64,000 nucleotides of DNA from Siphonodentalium dalli (GCA_032622095.1 CP136064.1:138031954-138095953), one strand, 5' to 3'; positions 12,801 to 24,113 are shown, numbered from the stretch's first letter. The notes: generated from the sequence alone by a model not told the origin. Numbers and translations are program-made.

Positions 12801-14229
12801 TATACGTTCGTTCCATGATATTATATGTTGTGTCCATTTTGCGGAACCAAGACTGAAGACAAACGGAACCGATCTCATTCCAGGTGGCTGACTGAAATTA
12901 AAGTTCACCATTTATTGTTATCACTATTTGCCTAATGTGTATATTTATCAGGCGATAAGATTATTATGCGAATCATATTAGTTCAGTTTTGTGTCAATTA
13001 TGATATACGTGAAATTTTCTGCACGTGGTCCGTTCCGTGACGCGCTCCACTTTTTTATTGCAACTTAATGTTCCGGAAAAAATGCGCTTAAAATCTGAAA
13101 TCAGTTAGCCCATCCAAGTTTAGCTTTTTAGCTCGCCCGCGTGTATACTGGTGGCCAAATATTAGAAAGACGTGGGCCGATGAGCGTTTTATAAATAGAA
13201 AATTGTTTTTTTCCGGTTTATTTATTTAAAAGTCGAACTGCGCAATCACCGGTCACCGGTAAAAGGTGTACTTGGGAATTTCAATTTCGTTTATTGTCCT
13301 TTACATTATTATGTCAATAATCTTGATTTTTGGTTTGTGACAAGCTATGTCAATTACCAATAATAGAAATTTAAAAGATAATTTGTAAGTCTTATATTTC
13401 AACTTTTATAGATATTTTCGTTCTGCAGCCCACTGATGGTTGTGCATGGTTGGAGACGGCCGAGTCGGCCGCCGGTTCGTTAATTAGGTGCTGGTTGTTA
13501 TTGTTATTTTGAGTTGGTCATTCGCGAAACCAATATATTTTATATTCTATAATTAAAATCATGGGTATAAAATATATGATCTTGTTTATGGATATTGTAG
13601 GAAGTCTAATCTGGCCGTGTCAAATTGAGCTATAGCGATGGGATTTCTCGCAGGACAACACATTTCGGGTTTTCGTGGGGTGTGTATCCGCTGGATGTCT
13701 TATAGTTGCAGTATGTAACAATTATGACCGCGTTAATTGCTTTCGATATTTAGGTATGAACAATGGCTGGACCATGCACTCTTGGCGGGAACACAATACC
13801 TCCGATTTTTGATCCGCATTTAGAAGCTTTCTGGTGAGGTGAATGAGACAACTGCAGTAATAAACCGTAGATGTTTGTAATAATTCGAAGGATTAGTTGT
13901 TTTAACGGAATTATGAGGCGGTGAATTCATGTAACCAATATATTTTATATTATAATTTATATTTATGGCTAATAATATGATCTTGAGGGCGTTACCATTT
14001 CTGATTATGGTTTTCTTGTTAAGAATATCTTTCACGTCGTACATAAACGCGTAAAAAAGAAACCTACATCATCTGAAATCGTACAAAAGCAGGAATGAAC
14101 ATGTGTTCTTGAAACGGAAATTTCACGGAAAAACTATAAATTTAATAATAGTTTTCTTTTCGCTTATGAAGAAAAAAATAACAGATATTTGCACAAAAAG
14201 CAAGGTATGCCTACCTGCATACAAATACA
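12801..14229. other. Spacer of the foldback-like pair; no gene seen
   Basis: AT-rich DNA between the two minisatellite arms. A ~50-bp phrase, AACCAATATATTTTATATT followed by an ATATGATCTTG-like stretch, occurs twice (about 13,536 and 13,932). The longest frame (13,820-14,044, minus) is 74 codons with no recognisable domain. Confidence 0.4.
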
Positions 14230-14455
14230 TAATTATATCGACAAAGTATCTGCATATATTAACAAAGTATCTGCATATAAAGACAAAGTATCTGCATATA
14301 AAGACAAAGTATCTACATATAAAGACAAAGTATCTACATATAATGACAAAGTATCTACATATAATGACAAATTATCTGCATATAATGACAAAATATCTGC
14401 ATATATTGACAAAGTATCTACATATATTGACAACGTATCGGCATATAAAGACAAT
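14230..14455 (-). repeat. 21-bp minisatellite, right arm (inverted)
   Basis: About 11 copies of the same 21-bp unit as at 12,505-12,800, read as the reverse complement (GTATCTGCATATAATGAC). As in the left arm, overlapping frames are open on both strands only because the period is divisible by three. Confidence 0.9.
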
Positions 14456-14992
14456 CAGCAATATAAGGCAGCTATGGCGTTCCATAGTTTAGTAGTGAAA
14501 CACCATGCTCATGTATATCAATGTTCAGTAGGTCTACTATAAGACTCATGCACGTTCAATTTACGAGACGGTCATAATATAAGTAATGTATTACAATCGA
14601 CAATAATACCCAGACAAATGTGTTTACGATCCATTTTGTTAATAGGCCTTATATAACAGTTTATCGTATCTTCACATATTTTTAATAAAAATGACCTATA
14701 TACAGACAATTGACGTTAATTTCAGTGGCAATTATAATGTATTTACTATTTGCATATATAGTTTACTAGTATTCATCCCTGGATTCAGTCGTACATTTAA
14801 TATGCCAATAAGAGCATGTATAATAATAATTTGTGGGTCGATAGTCCGAAAGTCATGGTTGTATGTTGAAGGAACAGAAGCAGGGGTGAAATATATCTTC
14901 CTGCTTGAAAGCGGAATGTTCCCTCAATATGATAGCGACTATAGCTTACTTTCATAAATAAATGGAAATTCCGGCTCATTTCCGATTTTAGC

Positions 14993-15466
14993 ATAAACTA
15001 GCAGGGTTACCCGGCGTTGCCCAGGTTAAAGTGATGTGAAATCATCTGCATGATGTGGATATTTGGTGGGAATAGAGAATACTCTTGCTCAAAGTGTTAC
15101 ACGTATTCTCATCAATTTTATATTCAAATAGCATCACAAAACATGATTCTTGCTCATAGAATATTATTAGTGGCTCACGTTGTCGATTGTCATTTTTTTA
15201 TCGCGATTAATCCGTTCCACCAATAAAGAGGTATTTATTTATTTACAACTGCGTGTAGTTTAGACGTTATAAGATGAAACATAAATATCATAAACACATT
15301 AGCCAGCAAAAATAAAAGACGACAACATGATTTTACATATAGAGATGTATCTATCAATCTAGTGCGTTAGACTAAGATTTTGGGGACACCTGGCTATCAT
15401 ATCAACACGAAGATACTGAATGGAACAGACAATTTTGTTATAATATATGTATATTAGCCAATTTAA
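14993..15466 (+). repeat. 474-bp direct repeat, copy 1
   Basis: Begins ATAAACTAGCAGGGTTACCC and ends ATTAGCCAATTTAA. It is nearly identical to 15,963-16,437, with about a handful of changes including a one-base length change in a T run. The ACTAGCAGGGTTACCCGG start resembles the start of a dispersed repeat common in invertebrates, and a relative occurs at 32,568 (ACTAGCAGGTGACCCGAC). No coding capacity. Confidence 0.9.
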
Positions 15467-15962
15467 TATGCAATCATCTGACGGTTCGAGTTCTCTCAGT
15501 TGCAAGAAAATGTGTATCTCTTAAATGGAATGATAAATATACTGTTAATGCTTTCTTCTATGTATTGTTTGCTGGCTCATTATATGAATGTCCTCATTGC
15601 CAGTTCAGAAGATATAATTGTTCAAGTGACTTAAATGTGTCACCATTTGTCGAGATTGTGAAATTTGACTGCCAAAAACTACTTAAAACGATATGGAGAT
15701 GGCCTGGCGGATGACCGGTGGTTATCGTCGAATGGCAATTTTATCAATGCTAATGCATCTCTTCTCGCCACCCATAACCCAAACGGCACCAAATGTGATT
15801 TAATACACCGTATCATTAGAGAGAACGTGTATGAATTTGGTGGAAATTAGTGCTAAATATATTTGTATCAGGTTTGGTGCAACTCCCCTCCTCATGCATG
15901 ACTTTAACGACGCCAGTTTTGACACATTTAAACCACGTCCATTAGATTCACGGATGCATGAT
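15467..15962. other. Spacer between the 474-bp direct repeats
   Basis: About 500 bp separates the two direct repeats. A 61-codon frame at 15,665-15,850 (plus) has no recognisable domain. Two near-identical direct repeats flanking a short interior could be a very small LTR-type element (TRIM-like) or simply a local duplication. Terminal TG...CA and a primer-binding site were not seen. Confidence 0.4.
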
Positions 15963-16437
15963 ATAAACTAGCAGGGTTACCCGGCGTTGCCCAGGTTAAA
16001 GTGATGTGAAATCATCTGCATGATGTGGATATTTGGTGGGAATAGAGAATACTCTTGCTCAAAGTGTTACACGTATTCTCATCAATTTTATATTCAAATA
16101 GCATCACAAAACATGATTCTTGCTCATAGAATATTATTAGTGGCTCACGTTGTCGATTGTCATTTTGTTTATCGCGATTAATCCGTTCCACCAATAAAGA
16201 GGTATTTATTTATTTACAACTGCGTGTAGTTTAGACGTTATAAGATGAAACATGAATATCATAAACACATTAGCCAGCAAAAATAAAAGACGACAACATG
16301 ATTTTACATATAGAGATGTATCTATCAATCTAGTGCGTTAGACTAAGATTTTGGGGACACCTGGCTATCATATCAACACGAAGATACTGAATGGAACAGA
16401 CAATTTTGTTATAATATATGTATATTAGCCAATTTAA
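15963..16437 (+). repeat. 474-bp direct repeat, copy 2
   Basis: Second copy of the repeat at 14,993-15,466, offset by 970 bp. It runs directly into the 42-bp minisatellite zone after ATTAGCCAATTTAA, whereas copy 1 runs into unrelated sequence. Confidence 0.9.
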
Positions 16438-16474
16438 GTAAAATTGGGCTGAGGCGCAAAATTGCACATTACTC

Positions 16475-17115
16475 ACGATTGCGCTGCATTGCACTAAATA
16501 GCAACGCATCCAAATTTCGCCTGTGTTGCATCTGCACTCAATCGCAATTGCGCTGCTACGCGGAGACATTGCGCTGCACTCAAGCGCAATTGCACTGCGA
16601 CGCGGAGACATTGCGCTGCACTCAAGCGCAATTGCACTGCGACGCGGATACATTGCGCTGCACTCAAGCGCATTTGCACTGCGATGCGGCGACATTTCGC
16701 TGCACTCAAGCGCAATTGCTCTGCGATGCGGAGACATTGCGCTGCACTCAGGCGCAATTGCACTGCGGTGGGATACATTGCTCTGCACTGAAGCGCAATT
16801 AAACTGCGATGCGGCGATATTTCGCTGCACTCAAGCGCAATTGCACTGTGACGCGGAGACATTGCTCTGCACTCAAGCGCAATTGCACTGCGGATACATT
16901 GCGCTGCACTCAAGCGCAATTGCACTGCGACCGGCGACATTTCGCTGCGCTCAAGCGCAATTGCACTGCGACGCGGATACATTGCGCTGCACTCAAGCGC
17001 AATTGCACTTCGGTGCGGTTACATTGCGCTGCACCCAAGCGCAATTGCACTGCGAATTTGCAACGTTGCGCTGCACTCAAGCGCAATTGAACTGCGATAC
17101 CCCGACACCGCGCTT
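16475..17115. repeat. 42-bp GC-rich minisatellite, ~15 copies
   Basis: The unit contains TTGCGCTGCACTCAAGCGCA followed by ATTGCACTGCGACGCGGAGA. It is far richer in GC than its surroundings. The period is divisible by three, so frames of 90-200 codons open on both strands, encoding 14-residue repeats such as TLRCTQAQLHCDAE. Frames on both strands being equally open argues against selection on any one protein. The inner GCGCAATTG is self-complementary in part, so each unit can fold. Confidence 0.92.
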
Positions 17116-17830
17116 CACTCAATGAACAAAGAAAACCAAACAGACCACACGTGTGTAGGGAGGGGGGGTCCCATATTTATTGTGTACATGTTGAATATAA
17201 AATGTATATGTGTTATGCATGTTACTGATTGATTTGTGTATTTGCATTCATTTGCGTACTGGCGACTAAAAAAGATCGATAAACGCAGGAAATAGAAAAG
17301 GCTTATTAAAGACAAATATACATTAAATAAGCTGTTTCCGAATTTCTAACAAAAGCGATTATACGCGGTGCTAATAGAGCCTCTATAGATGTGTGTATGT
17401 GTATATTTCATGATGTCTAGTGTAGTGATGTGAAATCAGTGTCTTCAGCGGAGACAAAATGTGTCTGGATTCTGGCCCACAAAACCAAATGACGCAAATG
17501 ACGTCATGGACCATGTCATGACGTCTTCGCTGGTTTTATTCAGCTAACCAACGAAATTGGTCAAACGAAACTAATCTATAGGCCAAAATCACGTAGGAAT
17601 TGTTCAGAAAAACTAAAGTTGTTAATTTTATAACCATCCCGTTGGTCCACTTCCGATTCTGTGTCACCGTTTCTTTTTGGGATATTATTGTTCCCATGAT
17701 TCTATGCGAAAGCGAAGCGGAAGTCACGTGATTTTTAACCCATTTTTCTTGTCCGGATTTTCATCGCGTCGAAATGCTGTTTCATGGTATTGTAAAAATT
17801 AATGAAGTCATTCACGCCTAAACTTGAAAA
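17116..17830. other. No recognisable feature
   Basis: AT-rich DNA with a G9 tract at about 17,160 and a TGACGTCATGG phrase at about 17,500. Open frames are 66 codons or shorter. Nothing further can be supported. Confidence 0.4.
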
Positions 17831-17862
17831 GCAACAACGCGCCTGCGGCGCGTTGTGGTTGC
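17831..17862. repeat. GC-rich terminal hairpin of the island
   Basis: GCAACAACGCGCC and GGCGCGTTGTGGTTGC pair around a short loop to give a stable hairpin. It stands directly at the border with Sat1. A matching half, GCAACCACACGCGG, lies near the opposite border at 6,615. Confidence 0.6.
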
Positions 17863-18848
17863 TATTATCATATTTCGACATATCACGATATTCACAAGTT
17901 CTGGATGACCCATATAACCAATATTTCGAACTGCGTGTGGTCCTTTAAAAATTACCACACGCAGTTCGAAATAGTGGTTATATGGGTCATCCCGAACTTG
18001 TGAATATCGTGATAGGTCAAAATATTACTGTCATTTCGGCAAATTTCACAGTGCTAATACGCCCTTAATTGACAAATATATGGATTGAAGTTGGACTACA
18101 TTGACCGTTGTGTAATAAAAGGACCACACGCAGTTCGAGATATTGGTTATATGGGTCATTCCAAACTTGTGAATATCGTGATAGGTCAAAATATGATAGT
18201 GATAGTCATTTCTGCCAATTATACAGTGCGGATACGCCCTTAATTGACAAATATATGGATTGAAGTTGGACTACATTGACCGTTGTAAGAGAAAAGTACC
18301 ACACGCAGTTTGAAATATTGGTTATATGGGTCATCCCGAACTTGTGAATATCGTGATATGTCAAAATATGATAGTTATAGTCATTTGAACCAATTATACA
18401 GTGCGGATACGCCCTTAATTGACAAATTCATGGGTTGAAGATGGACTACATTGACAGTGGTGTAATAAAAGTACGACACGCAGTTCGAAATAGTGGTTGT
18501 ATGGTCATCCCGAACTTGTGAATATCGTGATAGGTCAAAATATTACTGTTATAGTCATTTGGGCAAATTTCACAGTGCGGATACGCCCTTAATTGACAAA
18601 TATATGGATGGAAGTTGGATTACATTCACCGTTGTGTAACAAAAGGACCACACGCAGTTCGAAATATTGGTTATATGGGTCATCCCGAACTTGTGAATAT
18701 CGTGATAGGTCAAAATATTATAGTTATAGTCATTTGAACCAATTCTACAGTGCGGATGCGCCCTTAATTGACAAATTCATCGATTGAGGATGGACTACAT
18801 TGATAGTGGTGTAATAAAAGTAACACACGCAGTTCGAAATAGTGGTTA
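17862..18848 (+). repeat. Sat1 array B, with an internal orientation flip
   Basis: The first ~85 bp are in the orientation of array A. At about 17,945-17,955 the sequence runs TTCGAACTGCGTGTGGTCCT, then TTAAAAATTACCACACGCAG, so the monomer reads back in reverse complement. From there to 18,848 there are about five plus-orientation monomers. The last is cut inside GTGGTTATATGGGTC by the large insertion that follows. Confidence 0.93.
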
Positions 18849-18875
18849 CCCAGATAGCATCCCTACGTTGATCCA
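18849..18875 (+). repeat. Left terminal inverted repeat
   Basis: CCCAGATAGCA then two or three mismatching bases then CTACGTTGAT. It matches the inverted right end at 36,911-36,935. Confidence 0.8.
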
Positions 18876-20955
18876 ACGTAAAATCAACCGTTGGCTCAAC
18901 GTTGATTCAACGTTGAAATAACGTTGAGATAACGTTGGCGATTGGTCCAGTTTGCTCGTGGACGTGAACGTAGAATCAACGGTTGAGTCAACGTTGAATC
19001 AACGTTGGAAAACTAACGTTGAATTTTGGGACGTTGTATCAACGTTGAATCAACGTTGGAAAAATATTGGAAACCTAACGTTGAATTTTTGGACGTTCGC
19101 TCAACGTTGAATCGACGTTGGGATAATGTTGGAAACCTATCGTTGAATTTTGGGACGTTCACTCCACGTTGAATCAACGTTGAAATAACGTTGGAATCCT
19201 AACGTTGATTTTTTGTTATGTTAGCTCAATGTTGAATCAACATTGGGATAACGTTGCAAAGCTGACATTAATTGACATTGGGATAATGTTGGAAATCTAA
19301 CATTGAATTTTTGGGACATTCGATCAACGTTGAATTAACGTTGGAAATCTAACGTTTAATTTCTGGACGTTATTTTAACGTTGAATCAACGTTGGGATAA
19401 CGTTTGAAAGCTAACGTTGAATTTCGGGACATTATCTTAACGTTGAATCTAAGTTGATATAACGTTGGAAACCTAACGTTGAATTTCTGGATGTTATTTT
19501 AACGTTGAATCAACGTTGAAATAACGTTAGAAATCTAACGGTTTAATTTGTGAACGTTCATTCTACGTTGAATCAATGTTGAAATAACGTTGGAAACCTA
19601 ACGTTGAATTTCTGGATGTTATTTTAACGTTGAATCAACGTTGAAATAACGTTAGAAATCTAACGGTTTAATTTTTGGACGTTCATTCTATGTTGAATCA
19701 ATGTTGAAATAACGTTGGAAACCTAACGTTTAATTTCTGGACGTTATTTTAACGTTGAATCAACGTTGGGATAACGTTTGAAAGCTAACGTTGAATTTAT
19801 GGACATTATCTTAACGTTGAATCTACGTCGATATAACGTTGGAAACCTAACGTTGAATTTCTGGATGTTATTTTAGCGTTGAATCAACGTTGAAATAACG
19901 TTAGAAATCTAACGGTTTAATTTTTGGACGTTCATTCTACGTTGAATCAATGTTGAAATAACGTTGGAAACCTAACGTTGAATTTCTGGATGTTATTTTA
20001 ACGTTGAATCAACGTTGAAATAACGTTAGAAATCTAACGGTTTAATTTTTGGACGTTCATTCTACGTTGAATCAATGTTGAAATAACGTTGGAAACCTAA
20101 CATTGAATTTATGGACGTTATTTTAACGTTGAATCAACGTTGGGATAACGTTTGAAAGCTAACGTTGAATTTCGGGACGTTATCTTAACGTTGAATCTAC
20201 GTTGATATAACGTTGGAAACCTAACGTTGAATTTCTGGATGTTATTTTAACGTTGAATCAACGTTGAAATAACGTTAGAAATCTAACGGTTTAATTTTTG
20301 GACGTTCATTCTACGTTGAATCAATGTTGAAATAACGTTGGAAACCTAACGTTGAATTTCTGGATGTTATTTTAACGTTGAATCAACGTTGAAATAACGT
20401 TAGAAATCTAACGGTTTAATTTTTGGACGTTCATTCTACGTTGAATCAATGTTGAAATAACGTTGGAAACCTAACGTTGAATTTCGGGACGTTATCTTAA
20501 CGTTGAATTAATGTTGAAAACCTAACGCTGAATTTTAATACGTTGAATCTACGTTGAAATAACGTTGGAAACCTAACGTTCACTTTTGTAATGTTTGATC
20601 AACATTGAATCAACGTTACAATAACGTTAGAAATCTAACGGTTTAATTTTTGGACGTTCATTCTACGTTGAATCAATGTTGAAATAACGTTGGAAACCTA
20701 ACGTTGAATTTCTGGATGTTATTTTAACGTTGAAATAACGTTGGAAACCTAACGTTCACTTTTGTAATGTTTGATCAACATTGAATCAACGTTACAATAA
20801 CGTTAGAAATCTAACAGTTTAATTTTTGGATTTCGTTCAACGTTGAATCAATGTTGAAATAACGTTATTTTAACGTTGAATCTACATTGAATTAATGTTG
20901 GAAACCTAACGCTGAATTTTGATACGTTGAATCTACGTTGAAATAACGTTGGAAA
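18865..20955. repeat. AACGTT palindrome array (~125-bp unit, ~374-bp super-unit)
   Basis: The array is built from AACGTTGAATCAACGTTG, AACGTTGGAAACCTAACG and similar phrases, roughly every 20-25 bp. AACGTT is its own reverse complement, so both strands carry the motif. The phrase TCTGGATGTTATTTT recurs near 19,485, 19,611, 19,860, 19,985, 20,234 and 20,359, with alternating steps of about 125 and 249 bp. This implies a 125-bp unit in a three-part super-unit. The same motifs recur at the right end of the insertion and at 35,541-36,013. Confidence 0.93.
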
Positions 20956-21001
20956 CTTTATTCACATTCCAAGGATGAAAATAGGTCAATAAATACATTA
21001 A

Positions 21002-21248
21002 CCATTTCATGACAGGAGCTGCGCTGCTGCAGCATTATCAATATACGAGTACCCAATAGGAAGCATTGCATGTACATGTATAATGTATTTATAAGAGACC
21101 GCACTAGCTTACAAGGTCAAGGTAAATATTGTAAGGTCAATGGATTCTCTTATATATGAGAGACTCCCTATGGGAGACTCACATTTATAAGAGAATGCAT
21201 TGGCACAGGGTTATCGCAAAATTTCATGAAGCTCCAATCATGGAAGGG
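21002..21248. mobile_element. Small inverted-repeat element with TTAA flanks (family 1, copy 1)
   Basis: The element runs from CCATTTCATGACAGGAG to CTCCAATCATGGAAGGG and is bounded by TTAA on both sides (20,998-21,001 and 21,249-21,252). Inside is a hairpin (about 21,139-21,196) in which ATTCTCTTATATATGAGAG pairs with CTCACATTTATAAGAGAAT. TTAA target duplications and CCYT-type ends are diagnostic of the piggyBac superfamily in general. No transposase is encoded, so this is a MITE-like derivative. Confidence 0.7.
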
Positions 21249-22380
21249 TTAAAGTATATGGACTCTATATTAAATTATACTCTAAAAGACATACGTGTAA
21301 TGGAAGTTACAGAATTTTTATAATAAATTTTCAAATTCTGCAATTAAAAGCGCTATTACAGTACTACTAGTAGTACCATCTATAACAGGATAAATGTAAA
21401 AATTAACACAATTTAATGTTATTTATAAATTTTCGGATTATAGCAAACAGTTATTAATAAGTAAAAACTGAACATTATACCTGAGTCGCTTTAAAGCTTG
21501 TTGGGATTATTTTCATGGTAAAATCATTAGAAATAAAACATTTATTCTATATTTAAAAGCATATTATGTTTTATAGATTTTTTCAAATAAATTTCAATGC
21601 ATTTAATGACAGAATCATATCCTGTTCCATATTTAGTGGAATTTAGGTAGCAGTAGCACCACCGAGTTTTTTGTAGAGTATTCTCTGCATTTCTCTCCGC
21701 ACTTGTCCATACACAGTGACTGGAATAAACTGTTTACATTTAAATAACAGGACACAACAATCACATGATGTGATACCATGCAGTGTAAAAGATTATTCAC
21801 TCCAGAATCTCCAGATGTTATCAATGTGGATTATACATATCACATATTAATCCTGAAGCATGTAATCAATGGGCTATTGAATTCTGTCACATAATCCAAG
21901 TGTTGACATCTTAACATTTCTCACACATTTACTAATACATGTACTGGTACTGGTGTCAAGAGAAAATCTCAGGATTGATCTATGAAGAGACCCAAGGTGT
22001 TCTCAAAGTATTTTCACATAACTGTCCTTAATTCACAGCATCAAGGAATATCACAGTCATTAATACTTCATACAGAATTCCATGCACCAATCCCGTATTA
22101 CCAAGAAACTATATCCTCCTGCCAATTGGCCCAGTTTACTTCTTGAAATTTGATTTACCATATCCATCAATAACATCTCTCCATACTAGTACAACGAACA
22201 GTTGTGAACTCTTTTCAGCTATCAATGGTCTCCTCTGAACAATTCAATAATCACACCAAACCAGTTATCAATAAGAGTTTCATGACTTATGCTTGCTCCA
22301 TCTGGCTCCATCAGCCTTTACCTGGAATATAAACAGAACAATAAATTGAAATGTGTTTTGGACTTGGACGGTGCAACTGG

Positions 22381-22471
22381 ACCATGTCTTCTCGGTCCAC
22401 AAACAGCTTGTGATATCAGTTGCATCAACCCAACTGATATCCCAAGCTGTTGTGGACCGAGAAGACTTGGT
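22381..22471. repeat. Long imperfect hairpin (~41-bp arms)
   Basis: The left arm, TCTTCTCGGTCCACAA followed by CAGCTTG and GATATCAGTTG, pairs with the right arm 22,431-22,471 with about two mismatches and one bulge. The loop is only ~8 bp. The fold resembles a MITE or a precursor-like stem. There is no evidence of expression. Confidence 0.8.
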
Positions 22472-23202
22472 CTAGACTGAATGGGGGACCACTATGGACA
22501 AATTTGAGGCTATTATTTACATTACCAGGGATTTTGTATAGCATTCCCAACCAATACATGTCTTTTCATTGTACATTGGTTTAGATTATAAATTGGAAAT
22601 CCAGTTAAATCAAGCCCTGATTATTAACAAATTCAGTAATATTTTGACAGTTTCCAATGTTTCGAACAGCATTGATAAAAAATAACATATAGTTCGAAAA
22701 ATTAGGAAAAATGTTAATGCTGTGGCATGATAGATGCTACATGTTGCCACGGCGTTTCCAAAGCATTGCTTGTTGCCATGGCCAATTTAACCCTTTCAAG
22801 AAGGGAGTTGCGCTGGATAAATTTGATAGTTCCCATCTATAGGTCATCTTGAAGCTACATGTACATCTGAAGTTTGGTGAAGATCGGATGAGTGATGCGG
22901 CCTGTAGGGATGCCGAAGGAATTTGTTGACGCATGCACGATGGTCGCCATCCCATGGCAATAGCTCAAACTTTACATTGTAAAGTTGAGCTAAAAATGGA
23001 CAAAAACACCACAAAAAGGCATTTTTAGAAAGTCAATTCTAAGGATTCATAGGGCCTTAAGTTGATATTCTACACCATGTCTTTGGAAATTCCTTCACAA
23101 GAGTGTTCAACCATGTATACTTGAGTGATTATGAGAAATACAGGGAATGTCATGGACATATATTTATTGAGTTGTATGACCACAAATTTGCTATTTCATC
23201 AC

Positions 23203-23353
23203 CAAGCCTTGAAATAGGGTGTCTGTCATTTGCAGAATGAGGTCCCCAGAGGGTGAATTTAGTGATGCTCCCCCGCATGGTGGGCTAGCGTCAGCAAATT
23301 CACCCTCTGGGGACCTCATTCTGCAAATGACAGACACCCTATTTCAAGGCTTG
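23203..23353. repeat. Hairpin with 58-bp perfect arms
   Basis: The segment from CAAGCCTTGAAATAGGGTG to GAGGGTGAATTT (23,203-23,260) is repeated in exact reverse complement at 23,296-23,353. The loop is 35 bp and part of it also pairs. Perfect arms imply a very recent origin, gene conversion between arms, or an assembly artefact. A 71-codon frame spans it but simply reads one arm and then its complement. Confidence 0.9.
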
Positions 23354-23915
23354 TTCATCACACCAGTTCATTTTTGTGCACAATCTAGAGAGGACATAAC
23401 TAAAACAACAAGATATCCCTTCATTTTTCTTTAGTTTTCAAAATATAATAAGACCATAAAAAATGGATTTTAGCTAATTTTGATAAATTTTGGCTCTGAA
23501 ATAAGATAAACTCCCAATTTTGGAGGCACATAACCACTGACATAACTAAAAAATTATTCAACGTATCTGAGAAAGGTTTTCTGTTCTGCAATCTTGATTG
23601 TGTACTCTATAAAATGGATATATAAATGGATGGTCTTGTGAAATAAAGTTTTTTATAAACATTCATGAAAAGCCATACATTGAGTATTTGACCAAATTTA
23701 CTTAACAAATTCTAAAAATTCGCCTTTCTTGATTCTTTTTGATTTTTAGTATGTTGCTTGTGATGACGCCAAACAAAAATAGGGGGGGATGGCTTTTCAT
23801 TTTATTTTATTTTTTCATTTTATTTTCTACTTTGCTCAAAATAAATATGAATACCCCCAGACTCAGACTGCTTCTCCTTATTTTAAATGTACTATACTAT
23901 TTTAGCATGAGTTAA

Positions 23916-24113
23916 CCCTTTCATGACTGGAGTTTCCTGAAATTTCCTGACAACCCTGTACTAGTATTGGCCAAACAATATTTACCTTGACCTTGTAAGC
24001 CAGTACATTCTCTTACATATGTGAGGCTCCCTATGGGAGACTCACATATATAAGAGAATACCCTGGCACAGGATCTTTAATGCTGCACCAGCGCAGCTCC
24101 AGTCATGAAAGGA
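23916..24113. mobile_element. Small inverted-repeat element with TTAA flanks (family 1, copy 2)
   Basis: The best-preserved member. CCCTTTCATGACTGGAG opens it and CTCCAGTCATGAAAGGA closes it, with TTAA at 23,912-23,915 and 24,114-24,117. The internal hairpin at about 24,009-24,060 has the arms ATTCTCTTACATATGTGAG and CTCACATATATAAGAGAAT. It is 198 bp long and encodes nothing. Confidence 0.8.

Larger units (their letters stand above)
12455..14493. mobile_element. Foldback-like element with minisatellite arms
   Basis: The outer boundaries are inverted copies of each other. ACTAAACT...ATGGAACGCCATAGCTGCC begins the left arm, and its reverse complement, GGCAGCTATGGCGTTCCAT followed by AGTTTAGT, ends the right arm. 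Each boundary is followed inward by the same 21-bp minisatellite in opposite orientation. A 1.4-kb unique spacer separates the arms. Long inverted arms made of short tandem repeats are the hallmark of foldback (FB) elements in Drosophila. No transposase is present and no target duplication is evident, so the assignment is structural only. Confidence 0.5.
6588..17861. other. Non-satellite island inserted in Sat1
   Basis: The satellite stops at 6,587 inside the box GACTATTACTATCATATTT and resumes at 17,862 at the same phase and in the same orientation. CTATTA stands on both sides (6,582-6,587 and 17,862-17,867). This is what an 11.3-kb insertion with a 6-bp target duplication would leave. An inverted match of about 14 bp, GCAACCACACGCGG (6,615) against CGCGTTGTGGTTGC (17,849), lies near the ends. 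No transposase, integrase or polymerase reading frame is visible. The contents are the repeats listed below. Recombination between satellites is an alternative origin. Confidence 0.5.

Noticed and set aside
12421-12837. 138-codon HIMTKYL-repeat protein
   Set aside because: The 21-bp period keeps frames open on both strands. Overlapping equally long frames show there is no specific coding signal.
14993-16437. LTR retrotransposon
   Set aside because: No TG...CA ends, primer-binding site, polypurine tract or pol frame was seen. Kept only as a direct repeat.
16523-17125. 200-codon repeat protein on the 42-bp minisatellite
   Set aside because: Period divisible by three; four overlapping frames on both strands are open; no unique N- or C-terminal domain.
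22289-22480. 63-codon plus-strand frame
   Set aside because: It reads through both arms of a hairpin, so its second half is the complement of the first.
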